This document shows, piece after piece, positions 17,311 to 25,709 of a DNA stretch of 64,000 bases. Below the pieces are notes generated by a model. The model had not been told where the DNA came from. It saw nothing but the letters and a program-made list of their open reading frames with translations, and ran no database searches. Position numbers and translations under genes: made by a program. This stretch comes from Lientehia sp934351765 (GTDB lineage Bacteria; Bacillota; Clostridia; Lachnospirales; Lachnospiraceae), in the NCBI RefSeq assembly GCF_052118925.1, contig NZ_JBQKGG010000010.1, positions 26,091 to 90,090 on the forward strand. Reading direction: 5' to 3'. Each line of letters starts with the position of its first letter. Position 1 is the first letter of the stretch.

Positions 17311-19890
17311 GTGGAACAGAGAGGGGAGAATGTACTTCGGGAGGAAAAACGAAAGCCGCTTGCTTTGCGGCTGTTTCGGCAGGTCTGTGATCCGCTTCTG
17401 TATGTCCTGATGGGCGCGGCGGCGGTTTCGTTTTTTCTGGGGGAGTATGGCGACACGGCAATCATTGCGGCGGTGATTGGAGTCAATGCGGTGGTCGGTG
17501 TGATCCAGGAAGGAAAAGCGGCCCGTGCCCTGGAAGCGCTGAAGCAGATGGCCAGTCCACGTGCGCTGGTGAAGGTCGGGGAAGAAATCCGGGAAATGGA
17601 TGCGGCAGAGCTGATCCCGGGCGATGTGGTAGTTCTGGAGGCCGGATGCAGGGTTCCGGCGGACCTGGAGCTTTTGGAGGCAGTGGGATTAAAAATTGAG
17701 GAATCTGCCCTTACGGGAGAATCTGTTCCGGTGGAAAAGGATCGGAACCGTGAAAACCGGGCCTATATGTCCACAACGGTGACGGCCGGACGCGGTCTTG
17801 GCGTGGTGACAGCTATCGGCATGAATACGCGGATCGGCCGGATCGCCGGAATGCTTCGGACGGGATCGGCACCACAGACGCCGCTTCAAAAGCGGCTGGC
17901 AGAGCTTGGGACATATCTGAGTCTGGCATCTCTGGGGCTTTGTGCACTGTTGTTTCTTCTGGCAGTGCTCCAGAGACGGAACCTTCCGGAAATGTTTCTG
18001 ACTGCCATATCGTTAGCTGTGGCGGTGGTTCCGGAGGGACTTCCGGCAGTGGTAACCATGGTGCTGGCACTCAGCGTGTCGCGCATGGCAAAGGCCGGAG
18101 CCATTGTGCGTCGGCTTCCCAGTGTGGAGACGCTGGGGTGTGTGAGTGTGGTCTGTTCAGATAAGACGGGAACTTTGACAGAGAATAAAATGACGGTGGT
18201 GCGCTGCTTTACGGACGGAAGGTGCATGGAGCCTGAGCAGCTTTCCAGAGGAGAAAACCGGGAATTCCTGCAGTGTATTGCCTTATGTAATGACGGGGAA
18301 TTGACGAAAGCGTCCAGAATCGGAGATCCGACGGAGCTGGCGCTTCTTGATCTGGCGGCCGGCTTCGGACTGTACCGTCATGAACTGGAGCGGCGGTATC
18401 CAAGGTGCGGGGAAATTGCCTTTGATTCCGGAAGAAAGTGCATGACGACCATTCACAGGCGGGGCGAAACATTGATCGCTTATACAAAAGGATCGCCGGA
18501 CGAGGTGCTGGCCTGCTGTACCGGAATCCTGCGGGACGGACGGAGGCTGCCGCTTCGGGAAGCAGAACGGATCCGGTTAAAAAAGGAGCTGCAGGTATTT
18601 ACCGGGGCTGGACTGCGTGTTCTGGCACTGGCCATGAAAGAAAACAGCGCCTTAAAGGAAATGGGAAACAGTACGAATAACGGGACTGTTTTTGCAGAAC
18701 GGGAACTGACCTTTTTAGGCTTTGCCGGTATGGAGGATCCGCTCCGCCCGGAGGCGGCTCCGGCCGTGGAAACCTTTCGGAATGCCGGCGTGCGGACAGT
18801 GATGATCACCGGTGACAGAGAGGATACGGCCTTTGCCCTCGCAAAGAAACTGGGAATCGCCGGAGAGCGGCGGGAGTGCCTTTCGGGGGAAGCGTTGTCG
18901 CTCATGGATGAGGAAGCTTTTCTGCGGGCGCTTCCGGGGATCCGGGTTTTTGCTCATGTGTCGCCGGAGCATAAGGTCCGGATCGTAAAGGCACTGAAGA
19001 AAAGCGGCGAAACGGTGGCCATGACCGGTGATGGCGTGAATGATGCCCCCTCGCTGCAGGCAGCCGATGTGGGAGTCGCCATGGGGCGCGGCGGAACGGA
19101 TGTGGCAAGGAATGCGGCAGACCTGGTTCTGACAGACGACAACTTCTCGACCATTGAGAAAGCGATTGCCCTGGGCAGGGGAATTTATGAAAATATCCGA
19201 AAGTCTGTTATTTTTCTTCTGTCCTCCAATTTTGGGGAGATCCTGACCATGATGGCCGCCTTTCTTCTGATCCTTCCGTCCCCGCTGAAGCCAAGTCATA
19301 TCCTGTGGATCAATCTGATCACGGATTCCCTCCCGGCCCTGGCTCTCGGAGTTGATGTGAACCGGAAGCAGCGCTATATGGAGCGGCCGCCCAGGCCGGA
19401 ATCGGAAAGCCTGTTTGCCGGAGGCGGGGGCTCCTGCACGATTTTTTACGGAATCCTGATAGCGCTGATCAGTCTGACGGCGTTTTTGCAGATCCCCATC
19501 GGGCAGCTTCTCGCGGCGGGACAGCCGCTTTCCACGGAACAGATCCGGGTGGCTCTTTCCGATCCACAGCTTCTGACAAAAAGCCAGACCTATGCCTTTA
19601 CGGTACTCGGTATGTCCCAGCTGTTTCATGCAGTCGGCATGCGCGATACCGAAACCTCGGTCTTTTGCATGAACCATCTGGCAAACCGGCTGATGCTCCT
19701 TTCCTTCGGACTGGGAATCCTGATGCAGCTTCTGGTGACCGAGATTCCGGTATTTATCGGACTGTTCGGAACTGTGCATCTGGAAGGAAGAGAGTGGGGA
19801 ATGCTATTGACGCTCTCCGCGATGCCCCTTCTGGCTCATGAGCTGCTGCTGATCGGCAGAAAAGGTACGATAAACGGGATAAAAAAATAA
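17311..19890 (+). CDS. Calcium-type (P2A) cation-transporting P-type ATPase
   Basis: This is an ATP-driven cation pump in the cytoplasmic membrane, 859 residues. Visible are the actuator TGES (ALTGESVPVEK), the helix-4 ion site PEGLP (VAVVPEGLPAVVT), the phosphorylation site SDKTGTLTENKM, KGSPDEVL, the hinge TGDGVNDAPSL, and C-terminal helices with WINLITDSLPALALG. PEGLP and the NLITDxxPA region favour Ca2+/Mn2+-type substrates. GTG 17311 has GGAGGAGG 8 bases upstream. The protein starts at EQRGENVL, about 20-30 residues short of the usual N-terminus. GLAGRRIRL in the frame just upstream looks like the missing part, so a small frameshift is possible. Confidence 0.92.
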   Translation: MEQRGENVLREEKRKPLALRLFRQVCDPLLYVLMGAAAVSFFLGEYGDTAIIAAVIGVNAVVGVIQEGKAARALEALKQMASPRALVKVGEEIREMDAAELIPGDVVVLEAGCRVPADLELLEAVGLKIEESALTGESVPVEKDRNRENRAYMSTTVTAGRGLGVVTAIGMNTRIGRIAGMLRTGSAPQTPLQKRLAELGTYLSLASLGLCALLFLLAVLQRRNLPEMFLTAISLAVAVVPEGLPAVVTMVLALSVSRMAKAGAIVRRLPSVETLGCVSVVCSDKTGTLTENKMTVVRCFTDGRCMEPEQLSRGENREFLQCIALCNDGELTKASRIGDPTELALLDLAAGFGLYRHELERRYPRCGEIAFDSGRKCMTTIHRRGETLIAYTKGSPDEVLACCTGILRDGRRLPLREAERIRLKKELQVFTGAGLRVLALAMKENSALKEMGNSTNNGTVFAERELTFLGFAGMEDPLRPEAAPAVETFRNAGVRTVMITGDREDTAFALAKKLGIAGERRECLSGEALSLMDEEAFLRALPGIRVFAHVSPEHKVRIVKALKKSGETVAMTGDGVNDAPSLQAADVGVAMGRGGTDVARNAADLVLTDDNFSTIEKAIALGRGIYENIRKSVIFLLSSNFGEILTMMAAFLLILPSPLKPSHILWINLITDSLPALALGVDVNRKQRYMERPPRPESESLFAGGGGSCTIFYGILIALISLTAFLQIPIGQLLAAGQPLSTEQIRVALSDPQLLTKSQTYAFTVLGMSQLFHAVGMRDTETSVFCMNHLANRLMLLSFGLGILMQLLVTEIPVFIGLFGTVHLEGREWGMLLTLSAMPLLAHELLLIGRKGTINGIKK

Positions 19891-19931
19891 GATAAAAACA
19901 GATAAGATAAAAGCAGATAAGATAAAAACAG
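19887..19931 (+). repeat. Three tandem 15-bp units over the ATPase stop codon
   Basis: ATAAGATAAAAACAG, ATAAGATAAAAGCAG and ATAAGATAAAAACAG run head to tail. The first carries the TAA stop. Confidence 0.8.
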
Positions 19932-19953
19932 GCAGAATCACGAAAATGCAGGA

Positions 19954-20002
19954 AAAACGGAAATCACAGCAGCTTTCCCCAAAATACTGTGATTTCCGTT
20001 TT
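19954..20002. terminator. Bidirectional terminator between convergent genes
   Basis: A 16-bp perfect stem (AAAACGGAAATCACAG / CTGTGATTTCCGTTTT) with A and T runs on the two sides can serve both the ATPase and the leftward ferredoxin-like gene. Confidence 0.8.
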
Positions 20003-20046
20003 CCGGAGGTATATAAGTGAATAGATAAAGAAGCAGCCTGTAAAAA

Positions 20047-20487
20047 TTAAAAGGATTCCGTAACATCTTCAGCGTCAATAAAAACGGTAGAAACCTGGAT
20101 CGGAACAGGAAGCCTGCTGGAAGAAACAGCCTGCCGGACATATTCCAGAAGGTCTTTGCAGCAGCTTTTTTCGGTTTTGACGATGGTGATGCTCTTGATA
20201 TCGTTATGCTCGAGAATGTGGCTCAGATTCGTCATAATATCAAAGTCCGCCTCGGGACAGCAGATCAGCGTAAGCTTTCCACGGCTGTAATGTTCGTGAA
20301 AATCCGGACAGGCAAAAGCCGTACAGTCGGCGGCAATCAGCAGGTGGGCACCGTGATAATATGGAGACACGATCGGTGCTTTCCAGAGCTTGATCGGCCA
20401 CTGTATCAACTCACTGCTTTGCTCCGAAAACTGTGTCGGATCAAATTCATCGAAGTTTTTCCATGGATTAAACGGTTCTGACGGCAT
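20047..20487 (-). CDS. Cysteine-rich ferredoxin-like protein, partner of the CsoR gene
   Basis: This is a soluble protein of 146 residues. The core WPIKLWKAP, GAHLLIAADCTAFACPDFHE, LICCPEADFD and NDIKSITIVKTEKSCC is the C-terminal part of a family often annotated as 4Fe-4S or iron-sulfur associated in Clostridia. Here no separate CxxCxxC ferredoxin domain is present. The seven cysteines and His residues could bind a metal or cluster. The gene follows csoR by 12 bases on the same strand and so shares its promoter. A metal-handling or redox role beside the sensor is inferred. Confidence 0.65.
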   Translation of the reverse strand: MPSEPFNPWKNFDEFDPTQFSEQSSELIQWPIKLWKAPIVSPYYHGAHLLIAADCTAFACPDFHEHYSRGKLTLICCPEADFDIMTNLSHILEHNDIKSITIVKTEKSCCKDLLEYVRQAVSSSRLPVPIQVSTVFIDAEDVTESF

Positions 20488-20499
20488 CGGGGATCCTCC

Positions 20500-20799
20500 T
20501 TAAATATATTTCTGGATTGCTTTCTGAAATTCTTCAATGGCACTGGTATCGCCATCCTCCAGTGCATGGGCAATGCAGTGGGAAATATGATCATTGATGA
20601 TCTCTTTTCCAAGACCGTTCAGAGCAGATCTGGATGCAGCTATCTGCATGAGAACTGCAGAACAGTCCTCATCGTTATTTAACATCCGTTTTACATATTC
20701 CAGATGGCCGATGATCCGGGCCAGACGGTTGATCTGCCGTCGTTTTTCTGCCGGATCATGAACGTGGCCATGATGACGGTGATTCGTTTCTTCTGTCAT
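20500..20799 (-). CDS. CsoR/FrmR-family metal-sensing repressor
   Basis: This 99-residue all-helical DNA-binding repressor has a His-rich N-terminal arm (HRHHGHVHD), the RINRLxRIIGHLEYVKRML helix in near-consensus form, then Cys in DCSAVLMQI, and H...C in NDHISHCI. That gives the C-H-C ligand set of copper-type CsoR; the extra N-terminal His residues recall Ni/Co sensors such as RcnR and InrS. The metal is therefore uncertain. ATG 20799 is preferred to 20859 because GGAAAGGAGC precedes it. It likely represses itself and the divergent transport operon through C/G-tract operators at both promoters. Confidence 0.88.
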   Translation of the reverse strand: MTEETNHRHHGHVHDPAEKRRQINRLARIIGHLEYVKRMLNNDEDCSAVLMQIAASRSALNGLGKEIINDHISHCIAHALEDGDTSAIEEFQKAIQKYI

Positions 20800-20898
20800 G
20801 TACCAGCGCTCCTTTCCGCCGATCCGGCAAGGAAACGGCAGCCGTTTCCAGGGAATCATTTTGTGTTATTGTGGTATGCTTGCCGCGGTCATGTCTGT

Positions 20899-20940
20899 AT
20901 CATAACAGAAGAAAAAACTTCCGACAAGCTCCCAGGGGGG
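20899..20940 (-). promoter_or_regulatory. csoR promoter with abutting C/G-tract operator
   Basis: On the minus strand: CCCCCCTGGGAGC (20940-20928), then directly TTGTCG (-35, 20927-20922), 17-bp spacer, TATGAT (-10, 20904-20899). G/C tracts of this kind are the known recognition pattern of CsoR/RcnR-type repressors. Confidence 0.6.
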
Positions 20941-21000
20941 TTATAAAATGAATGAAAAACAAAATTGAAAGATGAAAACAGCTGTCATGAAAGAAAAAAT

Positions 21001-21042
21001 CCCCCCCCAGGGCTTACAAACTCAGATCGAGTCTGTTATAGT
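21001..21042 (+). promoter_or_regulatory. Promoter of the MATE/ABC operon with matching C/G-tract operator
   Basis: CCCCCCCCAGGGC (21001-21013) directly abuts TTACAA (-35, 21014-21019), followed by a 17-bp spacer and TATAGT (-10, 21037-21042). The tract has the same orientation and placement as that of csoR. Confidence 0.6.
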
Positions 21043-21073
21043 AAGTGCGAAAAATGACAGAGAGGAAACGGCT

Positions 21074-22432
21074 ATGGCTAGGACAACGGATCTGACAACA
21101 GGAAAACTCTGGAAAAATCTTATCTTATTTGCAATACCGCTGCTGTTAAGCAGTCTGGTTCAGCAATTATATAATACGGTTGATCTGATTTTTGTCGGGA
21201 ATTTTATTGACAAATCCGCATCGGCGGCCATTGGAGCAAGCAGTCTTCTGATCACCTGTCTGGTGGGATTTTTCGGTGGAATGTCGGTTGGATCCGGTGT
21301 GGTTGTTTCCCATATTTTCGGAGCAAGAGATAAATCCGGCCTTTCCAGAGCAGTTCATAATGCCATGGCACTCAGTCTTGTCGGCGGGATCTTTCTCTGT
21401 GTGGGAGGATATTTTCTGGCTCCGGTATATCTTCATCTGGTCAATACGCCCGGAACGCTTCAGCCAATGGCGGTATCCTATCTCCGGATCTATCTGTGTT
21501 CGCTGGTGTCCATGTTCATTTATAATCTTGGCTCCGGAGTCCTTCGGGCCATGGGGGATTCCAGATCACCGTTATATGCACAGGCAGTCGGCGGACTTGT
21601 CAATGTCGTGATGGATTATCTGTTTATCCGGTTATGTTCAAACGGGATCAACGGAGTAGCCTGGGCAACGCTGATCTCACAGACAATGGCAGCTGTGATG
21701 GTATTGTATTTTCTTACGAGGCTGGAGCCGGAATACCGGTTCAGACTGAAGAAACTTTCGTTTGATATTCCGATTCTGAAAGAGGTTCTTCGGGTTGGAA
21801 TACCGGCAGGTGCCCAGTCTCTTGTGATCACCCTTTCCAATGTGATGGCGCAGTATCATATCAATTCCTTTGGGGAGGACTCCATTGCTGCATTTACGGC
21901 TTATTTTAAAGTGGAGCTGATCATTTATCTTCCGATTGTGGCCTTTGGACAGGCGATCATGGCATTTTCAGGCCAGAATATGGGCGCAAAGAAGTATGAG
22001 AGGATGCGGGAGGGAACCAGAGTATGTCTTCTTATGAGCATCATTACTGCGGCAGTAACCAGTATGCTGGCGTTGGTATTTGGCCGGGAATTATTCCGGA
22101 TTTTTAATAAAGAGGAATCAGTGATTGCAATTGGATGCCGTCTGATCGGAATTACCTTTCCGTTCTATTTTATCTACTGTATCTTACAGGTACTGGGGGA
22201 CAGCCTGCGCGGAGCCGGGAAGGTAAAGCAGCCGATGTATATCATTCTGATAAATATCTGCCTGATCCGGACGGGACTTCTGTTCCTGATCGTGCCGAGG
22301 GTCAATGATATCCGCGGAGTAGCGGTGACCTATCCGATCACCTGGGCGCTTACGGCAATCTGTATGAGTATATATTATCTGAGGGTATTTCGCAGTTTTA
22401 AACAAAAGGAGAAAACCAATGGAGAAGCTTGA
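21074..22432 (+). CDS. MATE-family multidrug/metabolite efflux transporter
   Basis: This 452-residue protein has about 12 membrane helices in two similar halves, typical of MATE proteins. It shows the family pattern FAIPLLLSSLVQQLYNTVD in helix 1, a short loop FVGNF, and GxxxRGAGKVKQPMY-like sequence (SLRGAGKVKQPM) in the second half. It would export a substrate in exchange for Na+ or H+. ATG 21074 follows AGAGGA. The ATG at 20972 would place the promoter inside the gene. It is the first gene of a tightly packed operon and overlaps the methyltransferase gene by 14 bases. Export of a modified small molecule is inferred from context. Confidence 0.9.
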   Translation: MARTTDLTTGKLWKNLILFAIPLLLSSLVQQLYNTVDLIFVGNFIDKSASAAIGASSLLITCLVGFFGGMSVGSGVVVSHIFGARDKSGLSRAVHNAMALSLVGGIFLCVGGYFLAPVYLHLVNTPGTLQPMAVSYLRIYLCSLVSMFIYNLGSGVLRAMGDSRSPLYAQAVGGLVNVVMDYLFIRLCSNGINGVAWATLISQTMAAVMVLYFLTRLEPEYRFRLKKLSFDIPILKEVLRVGIPAGAQSLVITLSNVMAQYHINSFGEDSIAAFTAYFKVELIIYLPIVAFGQAIMAFSGQNMGAKKYERMREGTRVCLLMSIITAAVTSMLALVFGRELFRIFNKEESVIAIGCRLIGITFPFYFIYCILQVLGDSLRGAGKVKQPMYIILINICLIRTGLLFLIVPRVNDIRGVAVTYPITWALTAICMSIYYLRVFRSFKQKEKTNGEA

Positions 22433-23906
22433 ACGAGAAAAACGCTGGGCCGGCGGAGATGGCTATAATCGATACATTACGGAAGAGTTTCATTCGTTTC
22501 GTAAGAACGCATGGAAAAAACAGCTGGCATATCATCTGGAGCCCGGAGCAGGACTTAAGATTCTGGATGTCGGAACCGGTCCCGGATTTTTTGCTTGTAT
22601 TCTGTCGGAAGAGGGACAGCTGGTGACGGCAATCGACAGTTCGGAAGGGATGCTGGCACATGCAAGGAAAAATGCAGAAAAGCTAGGGGTTAACCCGGAG
22701 TTTAAAAAGATGGATGTGAACCAGTTGGAGTTTTCGGATGATACCTTCGATGCACTGGTCATGAGAAATGTGACCTGGACACTGGAGCAGCCGGAGTTGG
22801 TTTATACCGAATTCAAACGTATTTTAAAACCGGGAGGAAAACTTCTGATCTATGATGCAAACTGGCAGATGCACTTCTTTGATCCGGAAAAATTAAAACG
22901 GGTACGGGAGCGGGAACAGCATCATTTTGAAAAATACGGAACGAGAGAAGTTGTGTCTTCCGGCGACCTGGAATATTACGCTACGGCGCCGCTGACAAAA
23001 ATTGAGCGTCCGGCATGGGACATGGAAATGCTTTCCGGGAGACTGGGAATGGAGGTTTCAATCCGGGAGGATATCGGGCGTGAGGTATACGAAGAGTGGG
23101 AAAAACAGCTGTATGGAGAATCACCACTGTTTGAGGTCTGTGCGGTGAAAAAACAGGCAGATCATGCACAGAAGAATATGAAAACTTACTGGCAGAAGCG
23201 GGCGGAGACTTTTGGATTCCGCAGAGATTCCGAAAGCTTTGCCGCACTGGGCGCAGCAGTTGCCCGTTATGTGCCGGAAAAGCCGTTAAAGGTGCTTGAT
23301 GCCGGAACAGGAACCGGGATCATCGCGGCGTCCATGGCACTTCTGGGACATGAGGTGACTGGTGTGGATCTGTGTTCCCACATGATTGAGCGTGCAGAGG
23401 AAAATCTGAAATCCATGGGGCTTTCTGCGGAATTTATCTGCACGCCGGCGGGAGAACTCCCGTTTCCGGATAATACCTTTGATGTTGTGATCTCCAGAAA
23501 TGTGACCTGGGCACTTCCGGATCCGGAGGCAGTATTAAAACAGTGGCAGAGAGTGTTAAAGCCGGGCGGTTATCTGATCTATTGGGATGCAAATCATTAT
23601 TACTATCTGTTTAATGAGGAAGACCGGATCAACCGAAAAAAATTACAGGAGCTTGTAGGAACCGTTCATGGAGATGATGCAGGAAAACAGGTGGATTACA
23701 GCCTGTGTGACAGCACAGCACCGGAACTTCCTCTGTCAAAATTTGACAGACCGGCAGCCTGGGATGAAAAGGTACTTCCCAGAATGGGATTTGACCTGAT
23801 TGCAGAAGAAATCCGGAGACCTCAGAATCTTTTGAAATACGGAATTGCGGAAGGATATTATACCGAATTCTTTATTGCAGCGAAAAATGGAAAGGAAGCG
23901 GACTGA
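22419..23906 (+). CDS. Two-domain class I SAM-dependent methyltransferase
   Basis: This 495-residue protein is built from two similar Rossmann methyltransferase domains. Domain 1 (about 1-240) has LDVGTGPGFFA, then AIDSSEGML, and MRNVTWTLEQPE with LKPGGKLLIYDANW. Domain 2 (about 250-495) has LDAGTGTGIIA, GVDLCSHMI, and SRNVTWALPDPE with LKPGGYLIYWDANHYYY. Both halves keep the SAM-binding glycine motif and the same RNVTW motif, so this is a tandem duplication with both sites probably active. The substrate is unknown. It lies between an exporter and an importer gene, overlapping the first by 14 bases and 2 bases from the next. Confidence 0.85.
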   Translation: MEKLEREKRWAGGDGYNRYITEEFHSFRKNAWKKQLAYHLEPGAGLKILDVGTGPGFFACILSEEGQLVTAIDSSEGMLAHARKNAEKLGVNPEFKKMDVNQLEFSDDTFDALVMRNVTWTLEQPELVYTEFKRILKPGGKLLIYDANWQMHFFDPEKLKRVREREQHHFEKYGTREVVSSGDLEYYATAPLTKIERPAWDMEMLSGRLGMEVSIREDIGREVYEEWEKQLYGESPLFEVCAVKKQADHAQKNMKTYWQKRAETFGFRRDSESFAALGAAVARYVPEKPLKVLDAGTGTGIIAASMALLGHEVTGVDLCSHMIERAEENLKSMGLSAEFICTPAGELPFPDNTFDVVISRNVTWALPDPEAVLKQWQRVLKPGGYLIYWDANHYYYLFNEEDRINRKKLQELVGTVHGDDAGKQVDYSLCDSTAPELPLSKFDRPAAWDEKVLPRMGFDLIAEEIRRPQNLLKYGIAEGYYTEFFIAAKNGKEAD

Positions 23907-23908
23907 AT

Positions 23909-24892
23909 ATGGGACGGTATGTGGTAAAACGTCTGCTTTGGCTGATTCCGGTATTGCTTCTGATCTCGTTTGTCACATTTTTCCTGATGTATCTGTCACC
24001 GGGAGATCCGGCCAGGATTTTTTTATCCCAGGGCGGTGATGTGCCGACGGCAGAAGCCGTGGCAGAGCTTTCGGAAAAACTGGGACTGAATAAACCGGTC
24101 TGGGAACAGTATGGAAGCTGGCTGGTCAATGTGCTCCATGGGAATCTTGGAACCTCGATCTTCACGGGAAATCCGGTGCTCCAGGAGATTACCACGTATT
24201 TTCCCAATACGCTGCGGCTGACCGTCCTGGGAATTTTTCTTACGCTTATGATATCAATTCCGGTCGGTATTTTTCTGGCCGTGAGGGAAAATGGAATTCT
24301 GGATCATCTGATTCGGGGAATCTGCTTTTTGTTTGGATCGCTTCCCGGTTTTTTTGCAGCGTTTCTTTTGATTTATGTTCTTGGAGTGAAGCTTCGCTGG
24401 CTTCCGACTGTAAGCAGCGGCTCACCCCGGGGAATCTGGATTCCGGCACTTACCTTAATGCTTACGCTGTCACCGGGGTATATCCGGCAGATCCGCGGAG
24501 CGGTGCTTCAGGAACTGGAGGAACCATATGTCCGCATGGCCCGAGCGAGAGGAATCCGGGAGCGGCTGATCCTGTACAGGGGAGTGCTGCGCAGTGTCGG
24601 TCCGTCGCTGATCACAATCGTCGGTATGGGAGTCGGACGGCTTTTGGGAGGAACGGCAATCATTGAAATAGTCTGTACCTATCAGGGACTTGGGCGGCTG
24701 GCGGTCAATTCAATCACCAATCGGGATTATCCACTGATGCAGGGCTTTGTATTGGCGATGGCGGTGATCTATGTGCTGGTAAATCTGATCACGGATCTTC
24801 TTCATGCCTGGGCCGATCCGCGGATCAGACAGAAACTGACGGAAGAAAATCGAAAGCGAGGAACAAATGAAAAAGAAAAAAAGGCAGTATAA
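23909..24892 (+). CDS. ABC transporter permease, DppB/NikB type
   Basis: This 327-residue inner-membrane permease has six predicted helices. It opens with the family N-terminus (YVVKRLLWLIPVLLLISFV, then LSPGDPAR) and has the cytoplasmic ATPase-contact loop EPYVRMARARGIRERLILYR. It forms the import channel with the next permease for peptides, nickel or metal chelates. The start ATG 23909 is 2 bases after the methyltransferase stop; translation is likely coupled. Confidence 0.92.
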   Translation: MGRYVVKRLLWLIPVLLLISFVTFFLMYLSPGDPARIFLSQGGDVPTAEAVAELSEKLGLNKPVWEQYGSWLVNVLHGNLGTSIFTGNPVLQEITTYFPNTLRLTVLGIFLTLMISIPVGIFLAVRENGILDHLIRGICFLFGSLPGFFAAFLLIYVLGVKLRWLPTVSSGSPRGIWIPALTLMLTLSPGYIRQIRGAVLQELEEPYVRMARARGIRERLILYRGVLRSVGPSLITIVGMGVGRLLGGTAIIEIVCTYQGLGRLAVNSITNRDYPLMQGFVLAMAVIYVLVNLITDLLHAWADPRIRQKLTEENRKRGTNEKEKKAV

Positions 24893-25709
24893 TACCTCGC
24901 GTATACGGTTTTGGTTCTGGCTGATCCTTGTGCTGCTGCTGTTTCTGGCAGCATGCATGGCACCGTATTTTCTCAGACATGATCCGTTCGAGGTAAATCT
25001 TCTTCAGGTAAACAAGGCGCCGGGAAACGGATACCTTATGGGAACCGATTATCTGGGACGATGTATTTTCTGCCGGCTGTTAAAGGGAGCTGCACGTTCG
25101 ATCTTTGCAGCGCTGGCAGTTGTATTGATCACGTTTGTGATCGGAACAGCAGTAGGAAGCATCTGCGGTTATATCGGCGGTATGTTTGATACGCTGGTCA
25201 TGCGGTTTGTGGATGCCGTTCAGGCGTTTCCGCAGCTTGTGTTTACGATTTCGGTGGCAGCCATGCTGGGAACCGGAATAGGAAACTGTATCATTGCCAT
25301 GTCGGCAGTCGGCTGGACCAGCTATGCAAGACTGGCAAGAAGCAAGGTGCTACAGATCAAGGAAAAAACGTATGTTAGTTTTGCCAGAATTTCAGGAGCC
25401 GGAAGAACAAAGATCCTGTTTCGGACGATTCTGCCGAACAGTCTGACACCATTGATCGTGGAGGCCAGTATGCACATCGGAAACGCCATTCTTGGGTTTT
25501 CCGGACTGTCATTTTTAGGCTTGGGAACTGCTCCGCCCTATCCGGAGTGGGGAACCATGTTAAATGACGGAAAACAGAGCTTCCAGACAGCGCCTTGGAC
25601 AGTCTTGTATCCAGGACTGGCAATCTTTTTGGTGGTCGTGATCATGGGAATGTTTGGGGACAGTGTCAATGCCCTGATCCGGAAGAAAAAAAGACAATCA
25701 GAAACATGA
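24867..25709 (+). CDS. ABC transporter permease, DppC/NikC type
   Basis: This is the second channel subunit, 280 residues. A basic N-terminus and first helix (FWFWLILVLLLFLAACMA) are followed by the conserved periplasmic-side GTDYLGRCIFCRLLKGAARS and the contact loop EKTYVSFARISGAGRTKI. Its 5' end overlaps the preceding permease gene by 26 bases, with AGCGAGGAAC as ribosome binding site. Confidence 0.92.
   Translation: MKKKKRQYNTSRIRFWFWLILVLLLFLAACMAPYFLRHDPFEVNLLQVNKAPGNGYLMGTDYLGRCIFCRLLKGAARSIFAALAVVLITFVIGTAVGSICGYIGGMFDTLVMRFVDAVQAFPQLVFTISVAAMLGTGIGNCIIAMSAVGWTSYARLARSKVLQIKEKTYVSFARISGAGRTKILFRTILPNSLTPLIVEASMHIGNAILGFSGLSFLGLGTAPPYPEWGTMLNDGKQSFQTAPWTVLYPGLAIFLVVVIMGMFGDSVNALIRKKKRQSET

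Noticed and set aside
19887..19931. Tandem repeats as an origin or iteron set
   Set aside because: Only three short AT-rich units over a stop codon, with no replication gene nearby.
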